Source: Vulcanimicrobiota bacterium (GTDB lineage: Bacteria > Vulcanimicrobiota > Vulcanimicrobiia > Vulcanimicrobiales > Vulcanimicrobiaceae). Taken from it: a stretch of DNA of 7,832 bases. Every line of letters begins with the position of its first letter. The first letter of the stretch is position 1. The stretch lies in contig JASHXG010000085.1 in NCBI GenBank assembly GCA_030043675.1, positions 1 to 7,832 on the forward strand, read 5' to 3'. The notes below the pieces were generated by a model that did no database searches, was not told the origin of the DNA, and saw only the letters and a program-made list of their open reading frames with translations. Position numbers and translations under genes: made by a program. This document shows, piece by piece, positions 1-6,115 of this stretch.

Positions 1-294
1 GAAACCGCACTCGAAGGCATGGCGCACCAGCCGGGCGGCATCCTCGAGCGAGGCCGCGCCGCTCCCCACCATCATGCGCTCGCGCGGCAGGCCACTTCCG
101 GCCAGCGCGCTCGTAAACGACATGCGCTGCTCGAGGCTGAACGACATCGCTTCGCCGGTCGTGCCGAGCACGTTGAGCCCGTCGATGTCGCTCGCCAACA
201 GCTCGCGATAATAGGCGATCGCTTTGCGCGCATCGGGTTGCAGCTCGCCATCGAGCGGCGTCAGCACGGCCGACCAGATTCCAGATGGGCTCAC
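1..294 (-). CDS. DapA-family (DHDPS/NAL superfamily) lyase or aldolase, N-terminal part
   Basis: This gene starts at a GTG (294-292) and runs off the left edge, leaving 98 codons. The fragment has the start of a class I aldolase-type TIM barrel of the dihydrodipicolinate synthase / N-acetylneuraminate lyase superfamily: an opening strand GIWSAVLTPLDGEL (residues 5-18), an early helix, then GLNVLGTTGEAMSFS (39-53). That second stretch carries the GTTGE loop that binds the carboxylate of the pyruvate-like substrate, and it is followed by GLPRERMMVGSGAAS. The Schiff-base lysine and the specificity residues lie outside the window, so true DapA, 4-hydroxy-2-oxoglutarate aldolase, pyrroline-4-hydroxy-2-carboxylate deaminase and sugar-acid aldolases cannot be told apart. 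The GTG overlaps the stop of the proline dehydrogenase gene (GTGA, 294-291), which implies co-transcription and probably translational coupling. That context favours an amino-acid catabolic role over lysine biosynthesis, but this is inference. Confidence 0.88.
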   Translation of the reverse strand, partial: MSPSGIWSAVLTPLDGELQPDARKAIAYYRELLASDIDGLNVLGTTGEAMSFSLEQRMSFTSALAGSGLPRERMMVGSGAASLEDAARLVRHAFECGF

Positions 295-1226
295 GAACGC
301 GACAACGCGCCCTTGATGAAGAATGCGAGATTGGCGGGACGCTCGGCCAAGCGGCGCATGAGGTAGGGAAACCAGTAGCTGCCGTACGGGATCGAGAGCC
401 GGACCCGGTATCCACGCGCGACCAGCGCGCGCGCCAACGCGGTGCCGATGCCGTAGAGCAGCTGAAACTCAAAGCGCCCGCGTTTGGGCAGGGTTTGCGT
501 GGTCGCCAGTTCTTCCGCATACGCGACCATGCGAGGGTCGTGGGTTGCGATGGCAGTGTAGCCGTCATGCGAAAGCGCGAGCTGGAGCATTCGGCGATAG
601 TTCGCGTCGACGTCGCGCTTGCGCGGATAGGCGATCGTGGGCGGTTCGAGGTAGGCGCCCTTGACGATCCGAACGTTCGGAGCGAGGTCCATCATCGCTT
701 CCAAGTCACCGAGACTGCGATGGAGATACGATTGGAGCACGAAGCCGACGCAGGTGAAGCGCCGGCGCAGGCGGCGATGGATTGCCAGCGTTGCGTCGAC
801 GTAGCGCGACTGCTCCATATCGGTCCGGATGGACGCGTTCGTTTCCTGCGCGGCGAGCGCGATGCGCGCGGCATTCTCGAAGGCTAATTCGGGGTCGATG
901 TCGAGGCCGACGTGCGTCAGCTTGAAGGCGACGTTGGCGTCGATCTTCTCATCTGCGAACGTGCGAAGCAGGCGGCAGTATTCGTCGGTCACCGCAGCCG
1001 CTTCGGATGCGTCGCGCACGCCTTCGCCTAGGATGGTCGCCGCCACCGCGAAGCCCTGGGCGTTGGCTGCCTTGGCGACACTCAAAAACTCCGCGGCGGT
1101 TTCGCCGGCGACGAATCGACGCGCTCCCAAACGCATGCCGTATTGCGTGACCGCACGGCGAACGAATCCGTTGTCGGCCGCCGCCAGAATCGCTCCGCGC
1201 AACGGACGATCGAGTACCGACGCCAC
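291..1226 (-). CDS. Proline dehydrogenase (monofunctional, FAD-dependent)
   Basis: A 311-residue protein matching the short monofunctional PRODH type (about 300 aa, as in Thermus and Deinococcus), not the long bifunctional PutA. The family oxidises L-proline to delta-1-pyrroline-5-carboxylate using FAD and passes electrons to the quinone pool at the membrane face. Landmarks along the beta/alpha barrel are FKLTHVG (101-107), IRTDMEQS (133-140), VLQSYLHR (163-170), RIVKGAYLE (186-194), ATHD (227-230), FEFQLLYGI (252-260), PYGSYWFPY (280-288) and the substrate-binding double Arg in RRLAERP (291-297). The GTG start at 1226 is the most upstream sensible one. A GAAGAG stretch on the minus strand (1239-1234), 7 nt before it, could act as a Shine-Dalgarno. 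The stop overlaps the start of the DapA-family gene. No P5C dehydrogenase lies in the window, so the second step of proline oxidation is encoded elsewhere or beyond the left edge. Hydroxyproline is a possible alternative substrate. Confidence 0.95.
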   Translation of the reverse strand: MASVLDRPLRGAILAAADNGFVRRAVTQYGMRLGARRFVAGETAAEFLSVAKAANAQGFAVAATILGEGVRDASEAAAVTDEYCRLLRTFADEKIDANVAFKLTHVGLDIDPELAFENAARIALAAQETNASIRTDMEQSRYVDATLAIHRRLRRRFTCVGFVLQSYLHRSLGDLEAMMDLAPNVRIVKGAYLEPPTIAYPRKRDVDANYRRMLQLALSHDGYTAIATHDPRMVAYAEELATTQTLPKRGRFEFQLLYGIGTALARALVARGYRVRLSIPYGSYWFPYLMRRLAERPANLAFFIKGALSRS

Positions 1227-1258
1227 GGCATCGCTCTTCTGCTATAGTCGTGGGAGTC
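1227..1258. promoter_or_regulatory. Compact divergent promoter region between proline dehydrogenase and aminotransferase genes
   Basis: Only 32 bp separate the two divergent starts, so any promoter for either gene must lie here or inside the opposite gene. The centre holds the palindrome CTATAG (1242-1247). Read on the plus strand it gives TATAGT (1243-1248), one mismatch from the -10 consensus; read on the minus strand it gives TATAGC (1246-1241). No recognisable -35 hexamer lies at the usual distance on either side. Transcription starting about 7 nt past the plus -10 would begin around 1255, leaving almost no leader before ATG 1259. This is a pattern reading only. Confidence 0.35.
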
Positions 1259-2377
1259 ATGCCGGAGCCATTCGTCCCATTCCAGCTCGAGCGGCTGCTC
1301 TCTACGTGGGAGAACCGCGTCGAGTACAACCTCTCCGAAAGCGGCGTCCATCCGATGAGCGTCCGTGAGGTGTTGGGCGATGAAGCCGCACTCGACGCGT
1401 TTGGCGGCCTTCCGTTGCGGTATCCGCAGGCCAACGGCACGCCGGCGCTGCGCGACGCCATCGCGGCGCTCTACCCCGGTGCGAGAGCCGAAAACGTGCT
1501 CGTCACCGTCGGCGCCATCCAGGCGAACTTGGTGGCGCTCGCCGCGCTCACGCAGCCCGGCGACGCGGTTGCCGTGCTCGAACCGAACTACCGCCAGCTG
1601 TGGGGCGCCGCTCAAAATCTCGGCCGCCGCGTCGCGACCTTCGGCTTGCAGCCCGAGCTGGAGTGGCGACTCGATCGCGACGAGCTCGCGCGTGCGATCA
1701 CGCCGGCAACGCGGCTGGTCGCGATCGTCAACCCGAACAATCCGACCGGACGCGCGCTCAATGGCGATGACCGGCGCGCCGTGGTCGAGGCTGCCCAGCG
1801 CGTCGGCGCATGGCTGCTCGCCGACGAGGTCTATGCCGGAGCCGAACGCGCGAGCGACGCAGTGACCCCGACCTTCTATGGCGACGACGCGCGCGTGCTC
1901 GCGGTCAACAGCCTGTCGAAGACGTACGCGCTGCCGGGCCTGCGGATCGGCTGGATCGTCGGACCGGTCGAGGCCGTCGCTCGCATGTGGGCCTGGCAAG
2001 ATTATGCAACGATCAGCGCCGGCATGCTCGACAACCAGCTTGCGGCGCGCGCCCTTTCGCCGAACGCGCGCCCGCGGATCATCGCGCGAACGCGGGAGTA
2101 CGTCCGTCGCGGATTCGAGCGCCTGGGGGCTTGGGCGTCACGGCGCGATGACGTGGAGATCGTCGCGCCCGATGCGGGAGGTATCTGTTTGCTCAAGTAC
2201 GGCCGGCCGATCGCCTCGAGCGACCTTGCGATGCGGCTGATCGAACGCGCAAGCACGCTAGTCGCGCCCGGCGATGCGTTCGGCATCGATGGTTACCTGC
2301 GGATCGGCTTCGCGCTGCCGCCGGATTACTTGGACGCAGGCTTGGGCCGCATCGGCACCCTGCTCGACGACCTCTAG
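1259..2377 (+). CDS. Class I/II PLP-dependent aminotransferase, capreomycidine-synthase-like
   Basis: A fold-type I aminotransferase of 372 residues. Visible landmarks are the N-terminal WENRVEYNLSESGVHP (17-32), YPQANGTPALRDAIA (55-69), NPNNPTG (158-164), LLADEVY with the PLP-ring Asp189 (186-192), the SLSKTYALPGLRIGW signature with Schiff-base Lys221 (218-232), and a C-terminal YLRIGFA whose Arg should hold the substrate carboxylate. The N-terminus and the overall pattern resemble a group that includes capreomycidine synthase (VioD), a PLP enzyme acting on hydroxy-arginine. Most members are uncharacterised, so the amino-acid substrate is unknown. GTG 1250 would add three residues. ATG 1259 is preferred because family members begin close to it and because 1250 lies 2 nt past the -10-like element. 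GGGAG at 1252-1256 is too close to be a normal ribosome site. The gene is first in the plus-strand run, 10 nt before the exporter gene. Confidence 0.9.
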   Translation: MPEPFVPFQLERLLSTWENRVEYNLSESGVHPMSVREVLGDEAALDAFGGLPLRYPQANGTPALRDAIAALYPGARAENVLVTVGAIQANLVALAALTQPGDAVAVLEPNYRQLWGAAQNLGRRVATFGLQPELEWRLDRDELARAITPATRLVAIVNPNNPTGRALNGDDRRAVVEAAQRVGAWLLADEVYAGAERASDAVTPTFYGDDARVLAVNSLSKTYALPGLRIGWIVGPVEAVARMWAWQDYATISAGMLDNQLAARALSPNARPRIIARTREYVRRGFERLGAWASRRDDVEIVAPDAGGICLLKYGRPIASSDLAMRLIERASTLVAPGDAFGIDGYLRIGFALPPDYLDAGLGRIGTLLDDL

Positions 2378-2387
2378 ACGATCGCGA

Positions 2388-3746
2388 ATGAAGATACCGT
2401 GGGTGCTGATCGTCGCGATCCTCGGATCGGCGATGACGTTCATCGACAGCACGGCGGTGAACGTTTCGCTCCCAGTGCTGCAACGCGAGCTGCGCACCAC
2501 CACGGAGCAGACCCAGTGGGTCATCGAAGGCTATGCGCTCTTTCTCTCCGCGCTAATTCTACTCGGCGGCGCCTTAGGCGATCTCTACGGCCGGCGGCTG
2601 ATCTTCGAGATCGGCATCATCATCTTCGCGCTCTCCTCGCTCGCATGCGCGTTGGCCGGGTCGATCGACTTCCTGATCGCCGCTCGCTGCGTGCAAGGCA
2701 TCGGCGGCGCGCTCTCGACGCCGGGCAGCCTCGCGCTCATTAGCGCCGCGTATGGCGGAGCCGAGCGCGGGAAGGCGATCGGAACTTGGTCGGGCTTCTC
2801 GGCGCTGACGTCCGCCGCCGGTCCGGTCATCGGCGGCTGGCTCACGCAGGAATACTCGTGGCGCTACGTCTTCGTCATCAATCTGCCGATCGCGGTGGTA
2901 GTGCTGCTGATTCTCCACGCCGCTGTGCCCGAAAGCCGCGACGAGTCGGCGGATCGCAAGATCGACGTCCTCGGTGCGGTGCTCGCGACGCTGGGCTTGG
3001 CTCTGCTCGTCTACGGACTGATCGCCATGGATGCCGGGCGCATCGCGGCCTGGGCGGTCGCGGCGGTGGTGCTTGGCCTCGTGGTGCTAGCGATCTTCGT
3101 CTTCTACGAGCGGCGCATCCCGGACCCGATGCTGCGCCCGGATCTGTTCGCGTCGCGAACGTTCCGCGTAACGAACGTCTACACGTTCTTTCTCTACGCC
3201 GCGCTCGGAGGCGCCATGTATTTCGTTCCGTTCGTGCTCATCAACGTACACCACTACCCGCCGGCCGCCGCAGGCGCCGCGCTGCTGCCCTTCGTCTTCA
3301 TCATGGTCGTCTCGTCGCGGTGGTCGGGCGGGCTGGTCGCGCGGATCGGCGCGCGCACGCCGCTCGTGCTTGGATCGATCGTCGCGGCGTTGGGCTTCTT
3401 CGCCTTTGCATTACCGGGAATGAGTGGATCGTACTGGACGACCTTCTTTCCGGCGGCGACGGTGCTCGGCATCGGCGGCGCGCTCTTCGTCGCGCCTTTG
3501 ACGACTGCCGTGATGAATGCCGTCAGCGTCGAGCATGCCGGCGTTGCGTCGGGCGTCAATAATGCCGTCGCCCGCACGGCGGGACTCATCGGCATCGCCG
3601 CGCTGGGCATTATCGTGACCGCGGCGCCCTCGTTCATCGCAGGTTTCCGCGGAGCGATGATCGCGTCGGCTGGCCTTTCTCTGCTTGCGGGCATCATCGC
3701 CGCGTTGGGACTCGCGCGCCGGACGCAGCGCATTTCGACGGCTTGA
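2388..3746 (+). CDS. DHA2-family (EmrB/QacA) MFS drug:proton antiporter
   Basis: A 452-residue inner-membrane protein with about 14 hydrophobic segments, the number expected for DHA2 rather than 12-helix DHA1. Family signatures are FIDSTAVNVSLP in helix 1 (18-29, with the family Asp20), motif A as GDLYGRR (64-70), motif B as RCVQGIGGA (100-108) and the antiporter motif C as GPVIGG (145-150). A charged loop (about 182-192) separates the first six helices from the two extra central ones. Proteins of this family expel hydrophobic or cationic compounds, or endogenous metabolites, in exchange for protons; the substrate cannot be read from sequence. The open frame extends upstream to 2274 inside the aminotransferase gene, but ATG 2388 puts the start directly at helix 1. 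No good Shine-Dalgarno precedes it, so re-initiation after the aminotransferase stop at 2377 is plausible. No HlyD/EmrA-type adaptor gene is present. Confidence 0.92.
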   Translation: MKIPWVLIVAILGSAMTFIDSTAVNVSLPVLQRELRTTTEQTQWVIEGYALFLSALILLGGALGDLYGRRLIFEIGIIIFALSSLACALAGSIDFLIAARCVQGIGGALSTPGSLALISAAYGGAERGKAIGTWSGFSALTSAAGPVIGGWLTQEYSWRYVFVINLPIAVVVLLILHAAVPESRDESADRKIDVLGAVLATLGLALLVYGLIAMDAGRIAAWAVAAVVLGLVVLAIFVFYERRIPDPMLRPDLFASRTFRVTNVYTFFLYAALGGAMYFVPFVLINVHHYPPAAAGAALLPFVFIMVVSSRWSGGLVARIGARTPLVLGSIVAALGFFAFALPGMSGSYWTTFFPAATVLGIGGALFVAPLTTAVMNAVSVEHAGVASGVNNAVARTAGLIGIAALGIIVTAAPSFIAGFRGAMIASAGLSLLAGIIAALGLARRTQRISTA

Positions 3747-3792
3747 GGAACCTCTTAACCCGCGGATAACCTCGCGATGGTAGGCTCGAAGC

Positions 3793-4575
3793 GTGACCGT
3801 CGCGCAGATCAGCGACCTGCACGTCAGGCGCCGCGGCCACGTGCTGCACCACATGCCGCACGTCGTGCAGCCCCTCCGCCGGGCGCTTGCGACGATCGCC
3901 GCTCTGCCTCACCGTCCCGGCTGCATCGTCGCTACCGGCGACTTGACCGAAGGCGGCTCGCTCGAAGAGTACTGGCGCCTGCGCGAAATCATCGAGGGTA
4001 CGCCGGTTCCAATCTATCTGATTCCCGGCAATCACGATCGGCGTGAGGCACTGCGGCAAGTTTTCAACGATCACGCGTACCTGCACGCACACGGTGAACC
4101 CGTGCTCTTCACCATCGAGCTGCCGATGCTGCGCGTCATCGCGCTCGACACGAGCCAGGGGAAGCGGCACGGCGGTTATCTCGATCGGTCTCGTCTGGGT
4201 TGGCTCGACGAGTCGCTCAACCGGCGCCGCGACGTCCCGACGATCCTCGCGATGCACCATCCGCCCTTTCCGACCGGCGTGCGCAAGTTCGATGCGCAGC
4301 CGTTTGAAGGACGCGACGCGCTGGCCACGATCGTCGCCGCGCATCCGCAGATAGCGCGCATCATCTGCGGCCACGTCCACCAGCAGTTGGCCCGGCCTTG
4401 GTGCGGAACGCTCGGCGTCGCGGCTCCGAGCACCGCGCCGGCGCTAGTGCTCCGGCCGCACGCGCCCGGTCTCTCGCGCGAACCCGGCGGTCTGCTCCTG
4501 CACCGCTGTGAAAACGGCGCCGTTACAACCACGCTCGTGCGCACGGCTTCGACGCCGGTCTCGATGAGCGCCTAG
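3793..4575 (+). CDS. Calcineurin-like metallophosphoesterase, CpdA-like
   Basis: A 260-residue protein with the complete set of class III phosphodiesterase metal ligands: ISDLH (Asp8, His10), ATGDLTEGG (Asp50), PGNHD (Asn80, His81), MHHPPF (His155) and CGHVH (His194, His196). The order, spacing and length match the cAMP phosphodiesterase CpdA group, whose dinuclear metal centre (Fe/Mn type) hydrolyses 3',5'-cyclic nucleotides. Many relatives act on other phosphodiesters or phospholipid head groups, so cAMP is only a first guess. No signal peptide is visible, so a cytoplasmic location is likely. GTG 3793 is the first start after an in-frame TAG at 3781 and places the DxH motif at residues 8-10, as usual. 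The gene follows the exporter by 46 bp, the widest gap in the cluster, and precedes the DUF4127 gene by 22 bp. It may be a bystander or may have its own weak promoter. Confidence 0.88.
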   Translation: MTVAQISDLHVRRRGHVLHHMPHVVQPLRRALATIAALPHRPGCIVATGDLTEGGSLEEYWRLREIIEGTPVPIYLIPGNHDRREALRQVFNDHAYLHAHGEPVLFTIELPMLRVIALDTSQGKRHGGYLDRSRLGWLDESLNRRRDVPTILAMHHPPFPTGVRKFDAQPFEGRDALATIVAAHPQIARIICGHVHQQLARPWCGTLGVAAPSTAPALVLRPHAPGLSREPGGLLLHRCENGAVTTTLVRTASTPVSMSA

Positions 4576-4578
4576 AAG

Positions 4579-4597
4579 CCTCGTCGAACGGGCGAGG
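4579..4597 (+). other. Intercistronic hairpin abutting the DUF4127 start codon
   Basis: In the 22-bp gap after the phosphoesterase stop, CCTCGTC (4579-4585) can pair with GGCGAGG (4591-4597). The stem has 7 pairs, one of them G-U, around a 5-nt loop. The stem ends exactly at the base before GTG 4598 and occupies the place where a ribosome-binding site would sit. No run of T follows, so it is not a classical intrinsic terminator. It could damp translation of the downstream gene or mark an mRNA processing point. In GC-rich DNA a stem of this size could also be chance. Confidence 0.35.
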
Positions 4598-6115
4598 GTG
4601 CTCGCCGCGTTCGCCCTGCCGCTTGCAATCCTCTTCGTGCCGATGTACGCGACCCCGACCGCGCGCCAGTTGCCGGTCATGGCCGCAGCGATTGCGCGCG
4701 TCGATGTACGCGAGCCGCCGCAGGATTGGCTGGGCGACTACATCGTGCCCGGCGACGTTGACGCGATCGAACGATGGCTGGCGCACGCGGCCCCAACGGC
4801 GGACGACTTCGTGATTTCGATCGACATGCTCGCCTACGGGGGGCTCGACGCCTCGCGCGCGCCCGGCGTCGCGCAACACGACGCGATCGCGAGGCTGGAA
4901 ACGCTGCGCAAGCTGCGCGACGCGCGCCCGCACGCGCATATCGCGACGTTCGCAACGATCATGCGTTTGGAACCGACCGCCGTGGCCCCGGTCGGGGCGG
5001 CTCGCCGGTATTGGGCGGGCGCGCAGCCTCCGACGTGGCGGTACATCTGGGAGTACGCGCAGCTGCGCGATCCTCCGCTGCCCAGCGAAGCGTCGCGCGC
5101 CCGCGAGTTGCAGACGCTGATCGGCCAACCGGTGCTCGAGCAGTACCTCCGAACACGCGAACGTGACCGCAGCGTCGATCTGGCGGCGTTAGGCTTGGTC
5201 GCCGACGGGACGCTCGATCGCATCATCATCGGCCAGGACGATGCCGGTCCGGTCGGCCTGCACCGCAAGGACGTCCGCGCGCTCAAACGAGCGGTTGCGG
5301 ACCTCGGCATCGCCGGCCGCGCCTCGATCGAGCCGGGCGCGGACGAACTCGGCATCGTGCTCGTCGCGCGAGCGCTCGCCCGGCGGATCGGCTGGACGCC
5401 GCGCGTCGCCGTGCACTACTCGACCCCCAACGGCGCATACACGCAGGACCCGCTCGAGTATGCGCCCGTGCACGTTACGATCGACGCGCTCGTCCGCCGA
5501 TGCGGAGGCGTGCGCGACGACAGCCGGCCCGACCTGATGCTCTACGTCCGCGTGCCCGGCACGTCGCCCGCGCAAGACGACCGTCTGCTCGATGCGTTGC
5601 GCTTCGACGTGCAGCGGGGGCGTTCGGTCGCGCTCGTCGATCTGACCTTTCTTACCGGTTCGTACGCGGCGCAAGCGGCCTTCGTGCGACGACTGATCGG
5701 CGCCGGCCTAGCGGGGAAGCTCGATGCCTACTCGGCATGGAACACGACCGCCAATAGTGCCGGCATCGCGCTGGGCGAGATCGTGGCGACCGGCGTCGGC
5801 CGGCGCACCGGACGGTACGATCCGCTCGCGCATGCAGCGTTCATGCTCGACCGTTACATTGACGACTATCTCTATCACACCCAGGTGCGTCCGCGCATCG
5901 ATGCCGGCCTGGCGGCAAGAGGCATTACCGCCCACTGGTACTTGGCGCCGCGCGTTTGGCGCGCGACCAACGCGGCGGTTCGGGCTGCCGTGCTGCCGAT
6001 GGCCCGCGAACTGCTGCGCCGTATCTACCCGCAGTACCGCGCCGTTGCGCTCGACGTCCGGCTGCCGTGGCCGCGGACCTTCGAGATCGAGAGCGAAATC
6101 CAACTGGCACGATGA
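4598..6115 (+). CDS. DUF4127 family protein
   Basis: A 505-residue protein of the DUF4127 family, about the usual family length; no biochemical function is established to my knowledge. Recognisable family segments, in order, are an N-terminal beta strand ILFVPMY (11-17), VISIDMLAYGGL (72-83; the family has a S-[LI]-D-x-L-x-YGG motif), IIIGQDDAGPVGLH (209-222), PGADELGIVLVARA (246-259), YSTPNGAY (275-282) and AYSAWNTTANSAGIALGE (377-394). The family N-terminus normally reads PLDERP, but here the matching place reads PMYATP, so the acidic and basic residues are gone. The first 15 residues are hydrophobic but lead straight into the first strand and have no basic start, so export is unlikely. GTG 4598 is the only start after the in-frame stop at 4565. 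The TGA overlaps the ATG of the next gene (ATGA, 6112-6115), which suggests translational coupling. Confidence 0.85.
   Translation: MLAAFALPLAILFVPMYATPTARQLPVMAAAIARVDVREPPQDWLGDYIVPGDVDAIERWLAHAAPTADDFVISIDMLAYGGLDASRAPGVAQHDAIARLETLRKLRDARPHAHIATFATIMRLEPTAVAPVGAARRYWAGAQPPTWRYIWEYAQLRDPPLPSEASRARELQTLIGQPVLEQYLRTRERDRSVDLAALGLVADGTLDRIIIGQDDAGPVGLHRKDVRALKRAVADLGIAGRASIEPGADELGIVLVARALARRIGWTPRVAVHYSTPNGAYTQDPLEYAPVHVTIDALVRRCGGVRDDSRPDLMLYVRVPGTSPAQDDRLLDALRFDVQRGRSVALVDLTFLTGSYAAQAAFVRRLIGAGLAGKLDAYSAWNTTANSAGIALGEIVATGVGRRTGRYDPLAHAAFMLDRYIDDYLYHTQVRPRIDAGLAARGITAHWYLAPRVWRATNAAVRAAVLPMARELLRRIYPQYRAVALDVRLPWPRTFEIESEIQLAR

Noticed and set aside
19..887. Plus-strand open frames across the proline dehydrogenase and DapA-family region
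   Set aside because: They are antisense to two genes with clear family motifs and show no domain of their own.
1082..1999. A 305-codon minus-strand open frame antisense to the aminotransferase gene
   Set aside because: Its translation is rich in Arg, Asp and Gly with no recognisable domain, and it lies opposite a clear aminotransferase. This is the usual GC-rich shadow.
2274..2387. N-terminal extension of the exporter into the aminotransferase gene
   Set aside because: The extra residues are Arg/Ser-rich shadow sequence. DHA2 proteins begin close to helix 1, which starts right after ATG 2388.
3741..3760. GAGG-AA-CCTC as an intrinsic terminator after the exporter gene
   Set aside because: The stem is only 4 bp with a 2-nt loop, which is too tight, and no T tract follows.
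2574..4680. Several long minus-strand open frames opposite the exporter and phosphoesterase genes
   Set aside because: Low-complexity, Arg/Ala-rich translations without motifs. The plus-strand genes there are unambiguous by family signatures.
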